A stretch of DNA of 64,000 nt from Salibaculum sp035270045. Its GTDB lineage: Bacteria; Pseudomonadota; Alphaproteobacteria; Rhodobacterales; Rhodobacteraceae. The stretch's first letter is position 1; every line of letters begins with the position of its first letter. Location: positions 18,680 through 82,679 of the forward strand of contig NZ_DATFIP010000077.1 in the NCBI RefSeq assembly GCF_035270045.1. Direction: 5' to 3'. The position numbers were made by a program, and so were the translations under genes. The notes under the pieces are model-generated. The model was not told where the DNA came from and ran no database searches. It worked only from the letters and a program-made list of their open reading frames with translations. Of the stretch, positions 37,152 to 46,282 are shown one piece after another.

Positions 37152-37409
37152 TGTGACGGCCCCTCGGCTTTCATGTGTGGCGATTCAGGCAACATGGCAT
37201 GTGCCCAAATTGTCGTGGGTTATAGGGATGGTGCGCGCCGGTGCAAGGGCTCATTGGCGCGGCGCCCCTTTGCCGGGGCGCTGCGCGGCGGCTTTGACGA
37301 CCGAACGGGCGTTTTCGGCCCTGTTCGCCGGCCGATGCGCGGACTATGTAGCGGGACTGGAACGGGACCGGGGAATACGACCGGGGAACTGGCCTGAAAA
37401 GGGACATCC

Positions 37410-38528
37410 GTGCGGCTGAGGTTCGACAGCATGGCAGGGCCGGAAACGGCCGGCGCGGCGGCGCAGTTCGCCGGCGCAACCGACGTGATCCGCGCCGACC
37501 GCCCCGACCAGGTGCCTGCCGCGCTGGCCGCGCTGGAAACCGCGCGCGCGACCGGCAAGTGGCTGGCCGGCTATGCCAGCTACGAACTGGGCTACGCGCT
37601 GGAGCCTGCGTTGGCCGGGCTGATGCCCGAGGCGCGCAGGCTGCCGCTGCTGTGTTTCGGGGTTTTCGACGGACCGGAGCCAGCAGCACCGCTTGCGGAC
37701 GGCCCGGCCCGGATCGGGCCGCTACGCCCACGCTGGAGCGCGGATAGATATGGCGCGGCCTTTGCCCGGGTGCATGACTGGATCGGCGCCGGGGACATCT
37801 ACCAGGCCAACCTGACCTTTCCCATCGACACGGAAGTCACGGGCGAGAGCGCGGCGATCTTCGCGGCGCTGACAGCGCGTCAGAGCGTCGGCCACGGCGT
37901 TCTGGTCGAACAGGAGGGCCTGCCCGACATCCTGTCGCGGTCGCCTGAACTGTTCTTTCGCATCCGGGCCGACGGACGGCTTGAGACGCTGCCCATGAAG
38001 GGCACCATGCCGCGTGGCGACACGCCGGAGGCCGACGCGCTGTCCCGTGCGCACCTGTCCGGTGATGTCAAGAATCGCGCCGAAAACCTGATGATCGTGG
38101 ACTTGCTGCGCAACGACCTGAGCCGCGTTGCCACGCTCGGATCGGTGCGGGTGCCGGAGCTGTTCCACGTGCAGACCTACACCACCGTCCACCAGATGGT
38201 CAGCCGGGTCGTCGGGCAACTGCGCCCCGGCACCGGGTTGGGCGCGGTGTTCACGGCCCTCTACCCCTGCGGATCGATCACCGGGGCGCCCAAGGTGCGC
38301 GCAATGGAGATCATCCGCGCCCTGGAGGAGGCCCCGCGCGAGGCGTATTGCGGCACGATCGGCTGGGCCGCCCCGGACGGGCGCGCGGAATTCAACGTGG
38401 CGATCCGGACCCTGCTGCGCGAGGGCGACACGGCGGTGCTCAATGTCGGCGGCGGCGTGGTCTGGGACAGCACGGCGCAGGCCGAGTACGAAGAGGCCCT
38501 GCTCAAGGCACGCTTCGCGGCACTCTAG
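37410..38528 (+). CDS. pabB: Aminodeoxychorismate synthase component I
   Basis: 372 residues from GTG 37410. Chorismate-binding enzyme motifs: MKGTMPRGDTPEADAL, AENLMIVDLLRNDLSRV and GSITGAPKVRAMEII. It makes 4-amino-4-deoxychorismate for folate. It is shorter than E. coli PabB (453) and lacks much of the N-terminal region, as usual for this group. No pabA or pabC is beside it. It converges on cfa with 1 base between stops. Confidence 0.9.
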   Translation: MRLRFDSMAGPETAGAAAQFAGATDVIRADRPDQVPAALAALETARATGKWLAGYASYELGYALEPALAGLMPEARRLPLLCFGVFDGPEPAAPLADGPARIGPLRPRWSADRYGAAFARVHDWIGAGDIYQANLTFPIDTEVTGESAAIFAALTARQSVGHGVLVEQEGLPDILSRSPELFFRIRADGRLETLPMKGTMPRGDTPEADALSRAHLSGDVKNRAENLMIVDLLRNDLSRVATLGSVRVPELFHVQTYTTVHQMVSRVVGQLRPGTGLGAVFTALYPCGSITGAPKVRAMEIIRALEEAPREAYCGTIGWAAPDGRAEFNVAIRTLLREGDTAVLNVGGGVVWDSTAQAEYEEALLKARFAAL

Positions 38529-38529
38529 G

Positions 38530-39765
38530 TCATTGCGCCGCGTGCGGCCGGCGCCCGGGCATCGGGTAAAGGTAGTCGCGCGTCACCGGCACGGCGTACT
38601 GCCGATGGCTCAGTTGGACCTGGAACACCGCTTGGCGGGCTTGCTCGAAGGTCGCCTCGCAGGCCACCAGGTAGAACCGCCACATCCGGATGAAGCGGTC
38701 GTCCGTCATCGCCCGCACCTGTGGCAGCGCGGCCTCGAAGCGCTGGCGCCAGTGGTTCAGCGTGCGCGCATAGTGCCCGCGCAGCACTTCGATATCCGTG
38801 GCCCAGAGCCCCGAGCGTTCGATGGGCGGCGCCAGTTCCGACAGCGAGGGCACGTAGCCGCCCGGGAAGATGTATTTCGCCAGCCAGTCGGACGTGGGCC
38901 GGGGTGGGGCGACCTGCCCGATCGTGTGGATCAGCGCAACGCCATCGGGGGCCAGCAGGTCCTGGACCTTGCTGAAATAGGTATCGTACTGGGGCAGGCC
39001 GACGTGTTCCAGCATGCCGACGCTGACGATCCGGTCGAAGCGTTCGTCCAGCTTGCGGTAGTCCATCAGGCGGAATGCGACGCGGTCCGACAGGCCCGCG
39101 GCCTCGGTGCGCCCGCGCGCGGTGGCCAGCTGGTTTTCCGACAGGGTCACGCCGGTTACGCGCGCCTCGTGATCGCGCGCCAGCGTCAGCGCCATGCCGC
39201 CCCAACCGCAACCGATATCCAGCACGCGCATCCCCGGCTCCAGTCGCAGCTTGGCCGCGATATGGGCCTTCTTGGCCTCCTGCGCCGCGTCCAGGGTCAT
39301 GTCGGGCCGGGCGAAATAGGCGCAGGAATACTGCATGTCCGCATCCAGAAAGAGACGGTAAAGGTCATCGGACAGGTCGTAGTGATGTGCCACGTTGCGG
39401 CGGGCCCGGCGCGGGTCGTTGCGTTGCAGGACCCGGTTCAGCCGCCGCCGCAGGTTCTGCATGGCCCGGAACCAGGCCGGCATTTGCCCGCGCCCGTGCA
39501 TGTTGCTGGTGAAAAGCGCGACAAGGTCGTAGAGCCCATCCGGCGCCACCTCGATCTGGCCATCCATGTAGCCCTCGCCAAAGGCCATGACGGGGCTGAG
39601 GCACAGCGTCCGGTAATACCGCGGATCCGTAACCCGCATCCGGGCCGGGGCCAGGGCATTGCTGTCGCGCCCGTACCTGCTGACCGATCCGTCGGCCCAG
39701 GCCACCTCGAGCGTGCCCTCGACAACGAGCCTGTCCAGCAGCCTGTCCAGCGTGGTCTTCCACAT
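38530..39765 (-). CDS. cfa: Cyclopropane-fatty-acyl-phospholipid synthase
   Basis: 411 residues from ATG 39765 (MWKTTLDRLLDRLVVEGTLE). The SAM-binding motif VLDIGCGWGGMAL and the DYRKLDERFDRIVSVGMLEHV, FPGGYVPSL and QRHDP-like region of the CFA synthase family are present. It methylenates unsaturated phospholipid acyl chains from SAM at the membrane. A longer in-frame start at 39939 is rejected because it would overlap the aspS region and precedes the promoter. Confidence 0.92.
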   Translation of the reverse strand: MWKTTLDRLLDRLVVEGTLEVAWADGSVSRYGRDSNALAPARMRVTDPRYYRTLCLSPVMAFGEGYMDGQIEVAPDGLYDLVALFTSNMHGRGQMPAWFRAMQNLRRRLNRVLQRNDPRRARRNVAHHYDLSDDLYRLFLDADMQYSCAYFARPDMTLDAAQEAKKAHIAAKLRLEPGMRVLDIGCGWGGMALTLARDHEARVTGVTLSENQLATARGRTEAAGLSDRVAFRLMDYRKLDERFDRIVSVGMLEHVGLPQYDTYFSKVQDLLAPDGVALIHTIGQVAPPRPTSDWLAKYIFPGGYVPSLSELAPPIERSGLWATDIEVLRGHYARTLNHWRQRFEAALPQVRAMTDDRFIRMWRFYLVACEATFEQARQAVFQVQLSHRQYAVPVTRDYLYPMPGRRPHAAQ

Positions 39766-39823
39766 GGCACCCTCCGTGGTTCGCGGGTCCGAAGATGGCC
39801 GCCCCTTTGAGAAATGCGCGTGG

Positions 39824-39852
39824 ATGATAGACCAGAGCGGCCGTCTGGCCAA
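39824..39852 (-). promoter_or_regulatory. Candidate promoter for cfa
   Basis: On the minus strand TTGGCC (plus 39847-39852) and TATCAT (plus 39824-39829) are separated by 17 bases, 59 bases before the cfa start. Cfa genes are often stress-controlled; the sigma factor cannot be assigned from this match. Confidence 0.45.
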
Positions 39853-39937
39853 GCCCGAGCGGCCTGCGCCCTTGCCCCTGACGGTGCCACGGTGTATCGG
39901 CCCGACCGACGCCACGCCCATCGCAAGAGGACATCCC

Positions 39938-41926
39938 ATGCACGCCTATCGCACCCATAGCTGCGCCGACCTGACCAAGGACAGCGTCGGCGAGACCGCC
40001 CGCCTCTCGGGTTGGGTCCATCGCGTGCGCGACCACGGCGGGGTGCTCTTCATCGACCTGCGTGATCATTACGGCGTCACGCAGGTGCTCTGTGATCCTG
40101 ACAGCCCGGTGTTCGCCGAGGTGGAAAAGGTCCGTAGCGAGTGGTGCATCCGCATTGACGGCGTGGTCAAGGCCCGCGACCCCGAGCTGATCAACCCCAA
40201 GCTGCCCACCGGCGAGATCGAGGTCTACATCCGCGACATCGAGGTGCTGGGCACGGCCGAGGAACTGCCGCTGATGGTCTTCGGCGACCAGGAATACCCC
40301 GAGGAAACCCGCCTGCGCTATCGCTACCTTGACCTGCGCCGCGAAGAGATGCAGCGCAACATGACCCTGCGCTCGGACGTGGTGGCCGCGATGCGCCGGC
40401 GCATGTGGGACCAAGGGTTCCGCGAATACCAGACCCCGATCATCACCGCCTCGTCGCCAGAGGGCGCGCGCGACTTCCTGGTGCCGTCGCGGCTGCATCC
40501 GGGACGCTTCTACGCGCTGCCCCAGGCGCCGCAGTTGTTCAAGCAGCTGATCATGGTTAGCGGTTTCGACAAGTATTTCCAGATCGCGCCTTGTTTCCGT
40601 GACGAGGACCCCCGCGCCGACCGCTCGCCCACGGATTTCTACCAGCTCGACATGGAGATGTCCTTCGTCGAGCAGCAGGACGTATTCGACACGATCCAGC
40701 CGGTGATCGAGGGCATCTTCGAGGAGTTCGGTGGTGGCAAGAAGGTCGACAAGCACTGGCCGCAGATTTCCTATGCCGATGCGGCGAAATGGTATGGCAC
40801 CGACAAGCCCGACCTGCGCAACCCGATCAAGATGCAGGACACGTCCGAGCATTTCCGCGGCTCGGGCTTTGCCATCTTCGCAAATCTGCTGGAACAAGAG
40901 GGCACCGAGGTCCGCGCCATTCCAGCGCCCGGCGGCGGGTCGCGCAAGTTCTGCGACCGGATGAACGCCTTTGCCCAGAAAGAGGGCCTGCCGGGGATGG
41001 GGTATATTTTTTGGCGCGAAGTGAAGAACCCAGATTGGAATCCGCAGGTGAGGGGTGAAATCGAGAACTGGCTAGAAGCAAAGAAGGTCGAGCGAGGTAT
41101 TTTGGAAGCAATTGTCGAAGGGGACAACATTGCTTCGAACGACCTTCTTCGCGAAATTGCGGATTTGATCGAAAAAGGAGACCCTTTAGATCACGCCAAA
41201 GCGCGCGACTTGGCGGAAAAAACATTCTCTAATAAAGAGATCATGGAAGCCGCCGGCCCGCTGGCCAAGAACATCGGCCCGGAACGGACCGAGGCGATCC
41301 GCCAGCAGCTGGGCCTGGGCAAGGGCGACGCGGCCTTCTTCCTGGGTGGCAAGCCCTCAAGCTTCGAACGCGTGGCCGGCAAGGCGCGCGACGTGATCGG
41401 CGAGGAACTGGGCCTCACCGACCCAGACCGCTTCGCCTTTGCCTGGATCGTCGATTTCCCGATGTACGAGGCCGACGAGGAAACCGGCGAGATCGACTTC
41501 AGCCATAACCCCTTTTCCATGCCCCAGGGCGGTCTGGACGCGCTGTCGGGCGATCCGCTATCGGTGCTGGGCTACCAGTATGACCTGGCCTGCAATGGCT
41601 ACGAACTGGTCTCGGGCGCGATCCGGAACCATCGGCTCGACGTGATGATCAAGGCCTTCGAGAAGGCGGGCTACGACGAGGCCGAGGTCAAGAAACGCTT
41701 CGGCGGGCTGGTCAGTGCCTTCCAGTACGGCGCCCCGCCGCACGGCGGCTGCGCGGCTGGCATCGACCGTATCGTCATGTTGCTGGCCGAGGAACACAAC
41801 ATCCGTGAGGTCATCATGTTCCCCATGACCCAGCGCGCCGAGGACCTGATGATGGATGCCCCGTCCGAGCCGACCAACGAGCAACTGCGCGAGCTTCACC
41901 TGCGCGTGATCCCGCCCGAGGCCTGA
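39938..41926 (+). CDS. aspS: Aspartyl-tRNA synthetase with internal insertion
   Basis: 662 residues from ATG 39938 (MHAYRTHSCADLTKDSVGET), against about 590 for bacterial AspRS. N-terminal anticodon OB fold, motif 2 with CFRDEDPRADRSPTDFY, the GAD domain, and motif 3 near GGCAAGIDRIVMLL are intact, so the enzyme looks functional. It charges tRNA-Asp (and in many bacteria tRNA-Asn). Between GYIFWRE and EAAGPLAKNIGPERT, which are normally almost joined, about 74 extra residues (362-435) are encoded in frame by lower-GC DNA. Confidence 0.95.
   Translation: MHAYRTHSCADLTKDSVGETARLSGWVHRVRDHGGVLFIDLRDHYGVTQVLCDPDSPVFAEVEKVRSEWCIRIDGVVKARDPELINPKLPTGEIEVYIRDIEVLGTAEELPLMVFGDQEYPEETRLRYRYLDLRREEMQRNMTLRSDVVAAMRRRMWDQGFREYQTPIITASSPEGARDFLVPSRLHPGRFYALPQAPQLFKQLIMVSGFDKYFQIAPCFRDEDPRADRSPTDFYQLDMEMSFVEQQDVFDTIQPVIEGIFEEFGGGKKVDKHWPQISYADAAKWYGTDKPDLRNPIKMQDTSEHFRGSGFAIFANLLEQEGTEVRAIPAPGGGSRKFCDRMNAFAQKEGLPGMGYIFWREVKNPDWNPQVRGEIENWLEAKKVERGILEAIVEGDNIASNDLLREIADLIEKGDPLDHAKARDLAEKTFSNKEIMEAAGPLAKNIGPERTEAIRQQLGLGKGDAAFFLGGKPSSFERVAGKARDVIGEELGLTDPDRFAFAWIVDFPMYEADEETGEIDFSHNPFSMPQGGLDALSGDPLSVLGYQYDLACNGYELVSGAIRNHRLDVMIKAFEKAGYDEAEVKKRFGGLVSAFQYGAPPHGGCAAGIDRIVMLLAEEHNIREVIMFPMTQRAEDLMMDAPSEPTNEQLRELHLRVIPPEA
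41021..41242 (+). other. In-frame low-GC insertion in aspS (GAD domain)
   Basis: My manual count gives 104 G+C in 220 bases (41021-41240, 47%), while the flanks are clearly GC-rich. Codons such as TTA, AAT, AAA, TCT and ATT are rare elsewhere in the gene. The encoded peptide (VKNPDWNPQVRGEIENWLEA, then GILEAIVEGDNIAS, ending AEKTFSNKEI) is charged and helical. No terminal inverted repeats or target duplication are obvious. Not recognised as an intein: no splice motifs and too short. Confidence 0.8.
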
Positions 41927-42046
41927 CGCCCGCGCCCGGCGCCCCGCCCGCATCCTGCGCAGTTCCCCGCCTGTGCCGCGATTTCGGGACGGACAAGGGG
42001 GGATCGGACGTATAGGATCGGCGTGAAGCCGAGCAGAGGGGATGCT

Positions 42047-43426
42047 GTGCCTTTCGATCCTGTCATGGCCGAGCGGCGGTTCGGGGTGGGCCTGTCGCCC
42101 GGGCGCGCCGCGCCGGGATCGGTTGCGGCCATGCTGGACAGCCTGGCCGGCCCCGACGCCATGGCGCGGGCCTGGACGATTCCGCCTTATGAGCGGGCCG
42201 AACCGTCCCGCGCGACGATGCGCGCCCGTGCGCTGGCCGTACGCGATGCCGAGACCGAGGCCGACCGCACCGCGGCCATGGAAGCGCGCAGCCGCATGCG
42301 CATGGCGGCGCGCGAACTCTATGCCCGCAACCTCGCTGTCGAGATGGCGCGTTCGGTGGATACGCACGATGGCCTGCGCGAACGTCTGGCGCGGTTCTGG
42401 GCCGATCATTTCACGGTGCGGGCGCTCAGCGGCGGCTACCGGCACCTTGTGTCGCCCTACATCGAAGCCGCGATCCGGCCTCATGTCACCGGGCGCTTCG
42501 CCGACATGTTGCGGGCCGTGGTCACAAGCCCGACGTTCTTGCTCTATTTCGATCAGCTGAGGTCCTATGGCCCCAACAGCCCGCGTGGCCTGAAGCATGG
42601 CCGGGGCCTGAACGAGAACCTCGCCCGGGAACTGCTGGAACTGCACACCCTGGGGGTCGGCGGCGCGTACACCCAGCGCGACGTTCGCCAGCTGGCCGAG
42701 CTTCTGACAGGGCTGAGCAGTTCGGCCAGGCGCGGGTTCCACTTTCGCCCGGGCAATGCCGAACCGGGGGCCGAGACCGTGCTGGGTGAAGCCTATGGCG
42801 GGGATGACCCGGCTCTGGACGACATCCTGGACGCGATGGAGGGCCTGGCGCGCCACCCCGACACCGCGCGGCATCTGTCGCGCAAGCTGGCCGTGCATTT
42901 CATCGCCCCCGACCCGGACCCGGACATGGTCCACGCCATGGCGGATCGTTATGCCGCCACGGGCGGGGACCTGCTGGCCACGGTCGAGGCCATGCTGACC
43001 CATCCCGCAGCTTGGGACGACCCCTATCGCAAGGTCAAGCGGCCCGTCGATTTCATCGCCTCGGGGCTGCGCGCGCTGGCCGTCCCGCCCGACAGGATCG
43101 TGGGGGCCGGGCGCCGGGACGTGCATCACCTGCTGCGCGTGCCCATGCGCGTCATGGGACAGGCCTGGCAGGCCCCGGTGGGCCCCGACGGCTGGCCCGA
43201 GGCCGACAGTGAATGGATCACGCCGCAAGGCATGGCGGGCCGGATTTCCTGGGCGATGCGCGCGCCCGAACGCCTGCTGGAGGCGCTGCCGGACCCGCGC
43301 GATTTCGTTCACCATGCGCTTGGCCCGGACCCGTCCGAGGCGGTGAGCTTTGCCGCGGGCGCGGCCCAGACCCGCACCGAGGGGGTCGGAGTCGTTCTGG
43401 CCTCGGCCGCTTTCAACAGGAGTTGA
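42047..43426 (+). CDS. DUF1800 family protein
   Basis: 459 residues from GTG 42047, chosen because AGAGGGG lies 6 bases before it; a GTG at 42023 is the alternative. RFWADHFTV, NENLARELLELHTLGV and YTQRDVRQLAELLTG are hallmarks of DUF1800, a family of uncertain function regularly paired with DUF1501. No clear signal peptide. Followed 7 bases later by the DUF1501 gene. Confidence 0.88.
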   Translation: MPFDPVMAERRFGVGLSPGRAAPGSVAAMLDSLAGPDAMARAWTIPPYERAEPSRATMRARALAVRDAETEADRTAAMEARSRMRMAARELYARNLAVEMARSVDTHDGLRERLARFWADHFTVRALSGGYRHLVSPYIEAAIRPHVTGRFADMLRAVVTSPTFLLYFDQLRSYGPNSPRGLKHGRGLNENLARELLELHTLGVGGAYTQRDVRQLAELLTGLSSSARRGFHFRPGNAEPGAETVLGEAYGGDDPALDDILDAMEGLARHPDTARHLSRKLAVHFIAPDPDPDMVHAMADRYAATGGDLLATVEAMLTHPAAWDDPYRKVKRPVDFIASGLRALAVPPDRIVGAGRRDVHHLLRVPMRVMGQAWQAPVGPDGWPEADSEWITPQGMAGRISWAMRAPERLLEALPDPRDFVHHALGPDPSEAVSFAAGAAQTRTEGVGVVLASAAFNRS

Positions 43427-43433
43427 CCCCGCC

Positions 43434-44657
43434 ATGAGCCTGTCGCGCCGCGATGTCCTGATCCGCAGCCTGGCACTGGGCTGTTCCGCGGCCGCCGCGC
43501 CGCTGGTCACGCCGGTGGCCCTGGCCAATGCCCCGTGGGAGGGGCGGCTGGTGGTCATCATCCTGCGCGGGGCTCTTGACGGGCTGGATGCGATCCGCCC
43601 CCATGGGGACGCGGATTTCGCCGCGCTGCGCCCGACCCTTGGCGGGGGCGACGACCCGAGCGGCCTCGACCTCGACGGGTTCTTCACGTTGCACCCCGGG
43701 TTCGAGAGTTTGCATCCCCTCTGGCAGGCCGGTGAATTCGGCGCGGTGCACGCGGTCTCGACGCCCTATCGCGACAAGCGCAGCCATTTCGATGGCCAGG
43801 ACATTCTCGAGGCCGGGCTGCCGGGGTTGGGGGGCGGCGGGCTGCGCGACGGCTGGCTCAACCGGATGCTTCAACTGCGCGGTGGGCTGGAGCCCGAGAT
43901 CGCCTATGCCATCGGGCGCGAACGGATGTTGGTGCTGTCTGGTCTCGCCGAGACCGCGCGCTGGTCGCCCGAGGCCGATCTGGCCGTCTCGGCCCAGGCG
44001 CGGCAACTGCTCAATATCGTGCACCACGACGATCCGCTGTTCCGCGATGCCAGCGCCGATGCGATCGAGATCGCCGCGAGCCTGGAACTCGAGGCCGAGC
44101 GGGCCGAACAGACCGGGGCCATGATGCAGGCCGATCCGATGATGGCGGGGGTCGCCGTCAATACGACGCATGTGCAACTGGCCGATTTTGCCGCGTCGCG
44201 GCTGCGCGGCGACACCCGGATCGCCAGTTTCTCGATCAATGGCTGGGACACGCATTCGCAGCAGGACCAGGGGCTGCGCCGCCGCGGTGGAATGCTGTCC
44301 GACACGATCCTCGCGCTTCGGGCCGGTCTGGGCGATGTCTGGGGCCGCACGGCGGTGCTCTGCCTGACGGAGTTCGGACGCACGGCGGCCGAGAACGGCA
44401 GCGGCGGCACCGATCACGGCACCGGCGGCGCGATGCTGTTTGCCGGGGGCGCGCTGCGCGGAGGGCAGGTGCTGGGCGACTGGCCGGGCCTGGCCGAGGC
44501 CGATCTCTACGACCGGCGCGACCTGATGCCCACGCGCGATCTGCGCGCCCATGCCGCCTGGGTGATGGCCCAGATGATCGGTTTGAACCGGGATGAACTG
44601 GAGCAGGTGATCTTCCCGGGCCTGGAGATGGGTGCGCGTCCCGGGCTGCTGTTGTAA
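43434..44657 (+). CDS. DUF1501 family Tat-exported protein
   Basis: 407 residues from ATG 43434, where a Tat signal begins (MSLSRRDVLIRSLALGCSAAAAP). The mature part has VVIILRGALDGLDAIRP, RSHFDGQDILEAG, FSINGWDTHSQQDQG and CLTEFGRTAAENGSGGTDHG, the sulfatase/alkaline-phosphatase-like pattern of DUF1501. The Tat signal implies a folded, perhaps metal-bound, periplasmic protein. It forms a two-gene unit with the DUF1800 gene. Confidence 0.88.
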   Translation: MSLSRRDVLIRSLALGCSAAAAPLVTPVALANAPWEGRLVVIILRGALDGLDAIRPHGDADFAALRPTLGGGDDPSGLDLDGFFTLHPGFESLHPLWQAGEFGAVHAVSTPYRDKRSHFDGQDILEAGLPGLGGGGLRDGWLNRMLQLRGGLEPEIAYAIGRERMLVLSGLAETARWSPEADLAVSAQARQLLNIVHHDDPLFRDASADAIEIAASLELEAERAEQTGAMMQADPMMAGVAVNTTHVQLADFAASRLRGDTRIASFSINGWDTHSQQDQGLRRRGGMLSDTILALRAGLGDVWGRTAVLCLTEFGRTAAENGSGGTDHGTGGAMLFAGGALRGGQVLGDWPGLAEADLYDRRDLMPTRDLRAHAAWVMAQMIGLNRDELEQVIFPGLEMGARPGLLL

Positions 44658-44668
44658 CGATGCAGCCC

Positions 44669-44875
44669 TCAGGCGTCCGTGTCGCGTGTGGCGGCCGGAC
44701 CCGTCGCCGGCGCGGTGATCGCTGCGCCGTTCCCGTGGGCGATTTCGCGCGGTGCAGGCGTCAGCGCTGCCATGACCGCGGCCGCCAGCAGAACCAGCCC
44801 CGTGGTCAGAACCAGCCAGTCGACGGTGCTGTTGCCCTTGTCCCCGGACCAGACGGTGGCGACGATGCGGTCCAT
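44669..44875 (-). CDS. Small single-span membrane peptide, Flp-pilin-like
   Basis: 68 residues with one hydrophobic segment (VDWLVLTTGLVLLAAAVMAA) preceded by SGDKGNSTVDW, which recalls Flp-type pilins. A good RBS (GGAGGG) precedes the ATG. The typical Flp processing site (G before E or D with Tyr) is not convincing, so a pilin role is only a suggestion. Convergent with the DUF1501 gene. Confidence 0.6.
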   Translation of the reverse strand: MDRIVATVWSGDKGNSTVDWLVLTTGLVLLAAAVMAALTPAPREIAHGNGAAITAPATGPAATRDTDA

Positions 44876-44989
44876 GTTTCGGCCCTCCTGCGATGCGCTT
44901 TGCCCTGATCTGGCATCCGAATCGGGCTGGAATTGGACGAGGCTGCGACGATGACGGGGAAACTGGCACGGGGCAGGGTGCGGCCGGTG

Positions 44990-45706
44990 TCAGATCGCCC
45001 GCGCACGGTCGAGGCGGTCTTGCACCATGGCGGCAACGTGGTCGCGCTGGCGCCTGGGGGATTGGCCGCTGGCAAGAAGCTCGTCGAGGCAATCGACAGC
45101 CTCGGACAGCGGCGTGTCGGCGGCGCTGCGGGCGACGCCGCCCAGGAATTGCGCCAGGTAGCGCAAGCGGCGCCCCTCGGGGGCCCTGGACAGGACATCG
45201 GCGGCCGCCGCGAGGTCGTCGCGCAGGGCGATCCTGTCGGGCTCGACCCGATCGTCGGTCAGCACGCGCAGTCCGGATGGACGCTGAGCCGACGGCAGGT
45301 GTTCCAGGATCACCGACTGGAACTGACCCAGATTCGCCACAGGCTTGGCAAGGAACCCGTCGGCGCCGGCCTTGAGTGCGGCGTCATGGGTGTCGAAATC
45401 CCCGCTCATCGCCAAAAGGACGTCCACCCGCGGGCTGGCCTGGGCCAGGTCTGCTATCAGACCCGCGCCCGATCCGTCCGGCAGGCCCATGTCCACCAGC
45501 ACCACCGAGGGCCGATAGACCCGCAGGTGGCGGCGGGCATGGTGCAGGGTGTCCGCGCGCCGAATGCGCGCCCCTGACCGCAGGCACAAGAGGCGCAGCG
45601 CTTCCGAGGTGAAGCGGCTGTCTTCGACCGCGAGGACAGTCAGGCCAAGCAGCGGGCGCTTCGCGGTCGGCGCCGGGGTGGTGATGAGGTCGTCGAGGCT
45701 GTCCAT
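44990..45706 (-). CDS. Response regulator, receiver domain with unknown C-terminus
   Basis: 238 residues from ATG 45706; the open frame upstream to 46237 is antisense to mce. The receiver domain has acidic Glu28/Asp29, phospho-acceptor Asp72 (VVLVDMGLPDGSG), Ser101 and Lys121 (FLAKPV). The remaining ~100 residues (LRDDLAAAADVLSRAPEGRR and SEAVDCLDELLA) do not look like a DNA-binding domain. No histidine kinase is near. Divergent from mce. Confidence 0.85.
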   Translation of the reverse strand: MDSLDDLITTPAPTAKRPLLGLTVLAVEDSRFTSEALRLLCLRSGARIRRADTLHHARRHLRVYRPSVVLVDMGLPDGSGAGLIADLAQASPRVDVLLAMSGDFDTHDAALKAGADGFLAKPVANLGQFQSVILEHLPSAQRPSGLRVLTDDRVEPDRIALRDDLAAAADVLSRAPEGRRLRYLAQFLGGVARSAADTPLSEAVDCLDELLASGQSPRRQRDHVAAMVQDRLDRARAI

Positions 45707-45877
45707 TCGGCAATACCCCCGGATGCAGTGACTTGATCTGCGACTCATTAGGGACCAGCTTGGTGAAGGGCCGGTTAACGGCCGCGACGTTGGGGCGCGG
45801 GGTCGGTCGTGGCGCGACGGATTGCCCCGGCCGCGCCACTGGCCCATATACGCCGTAGTCCCGAACCGGAGGCGAAG

Positions 45878-46282
45878 ATGATCGGACGCTTGAACCACGT
45901 GGCCATTGCCGTGCCCGACCTGGACGCCGCGGCGGCGCAATACCGCGATGCGCTGGGCGCCTCGGTCGGCGCGCCGCAGGACGAACCCGACCACGGTGTC
46001 ACGGTGGTTTTCATCCAGCTTCCCAACACCAAGATCGAGTTGCTTTGCCCGCTCGGCGGGTCCAGCCCGATCGCGGGCTTTCTGGAAAAGAACCCCGCGG
46101 GCGGCATCCATCACCTTTGCTACGAAGTGGACGATATCCTTGCGGCGCGCGACAAGCTGAAAGAGTCCGGCCTGCGCGTGCTGGGCGACGGCGAGCCGAA
46201 GATCGGTGCCCACGGCAAGCCGGTGCTGTTCCTGCATCCCAAGGACATGAACGGCACCCTGACGGAACTGGAACAGGTCTGA
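45878..46282 (+). CDS. mce: Methylmalonyl-CoA epimerase
   Basis: 134 residues from ATG 45878 (RBS CGGAGGCG). VOC-fold enzyme: MIGRLNHVAIAVPDLDAAA with metal ligand His7, GGIHHLCYEVDDI, and KPVLFLHPKDMNGTLTELEQ with the C-terminal Glu ligand. It interconverts the S and R forms of methylmalonyl-CoA, linking PccAB to the mutase although it is 20 kb from them. Its TGA overlaps the ATG of the next gene. Confidence 0.93.
   Translation: MIGRLNHVAIAVPDLDAAAAQYRDALGASVGAPQDEPDHGVTVVFIQLPNTKIELLCPLGGSSPIAGFLEKNPAGGIHHLCYEVDDILAARDKLKESGLRVLGDGEPKIGAHGKPVLFLHPKDMNGTLTELEQV

Noticed and set aside
38529..38575. Broken pabC after pabB
   Set aside because: pabB ends with a normal stop and cfa lies immediately on the other strand; no trace of aminotransferase class IV sequence was found.
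41021..41242. Intein or group I/II intron as explanation of the aspS insertion
   Set aside because: Too short for either, no Cys/Ser...HN-Cys splice junctions, and the frame is open throughout.
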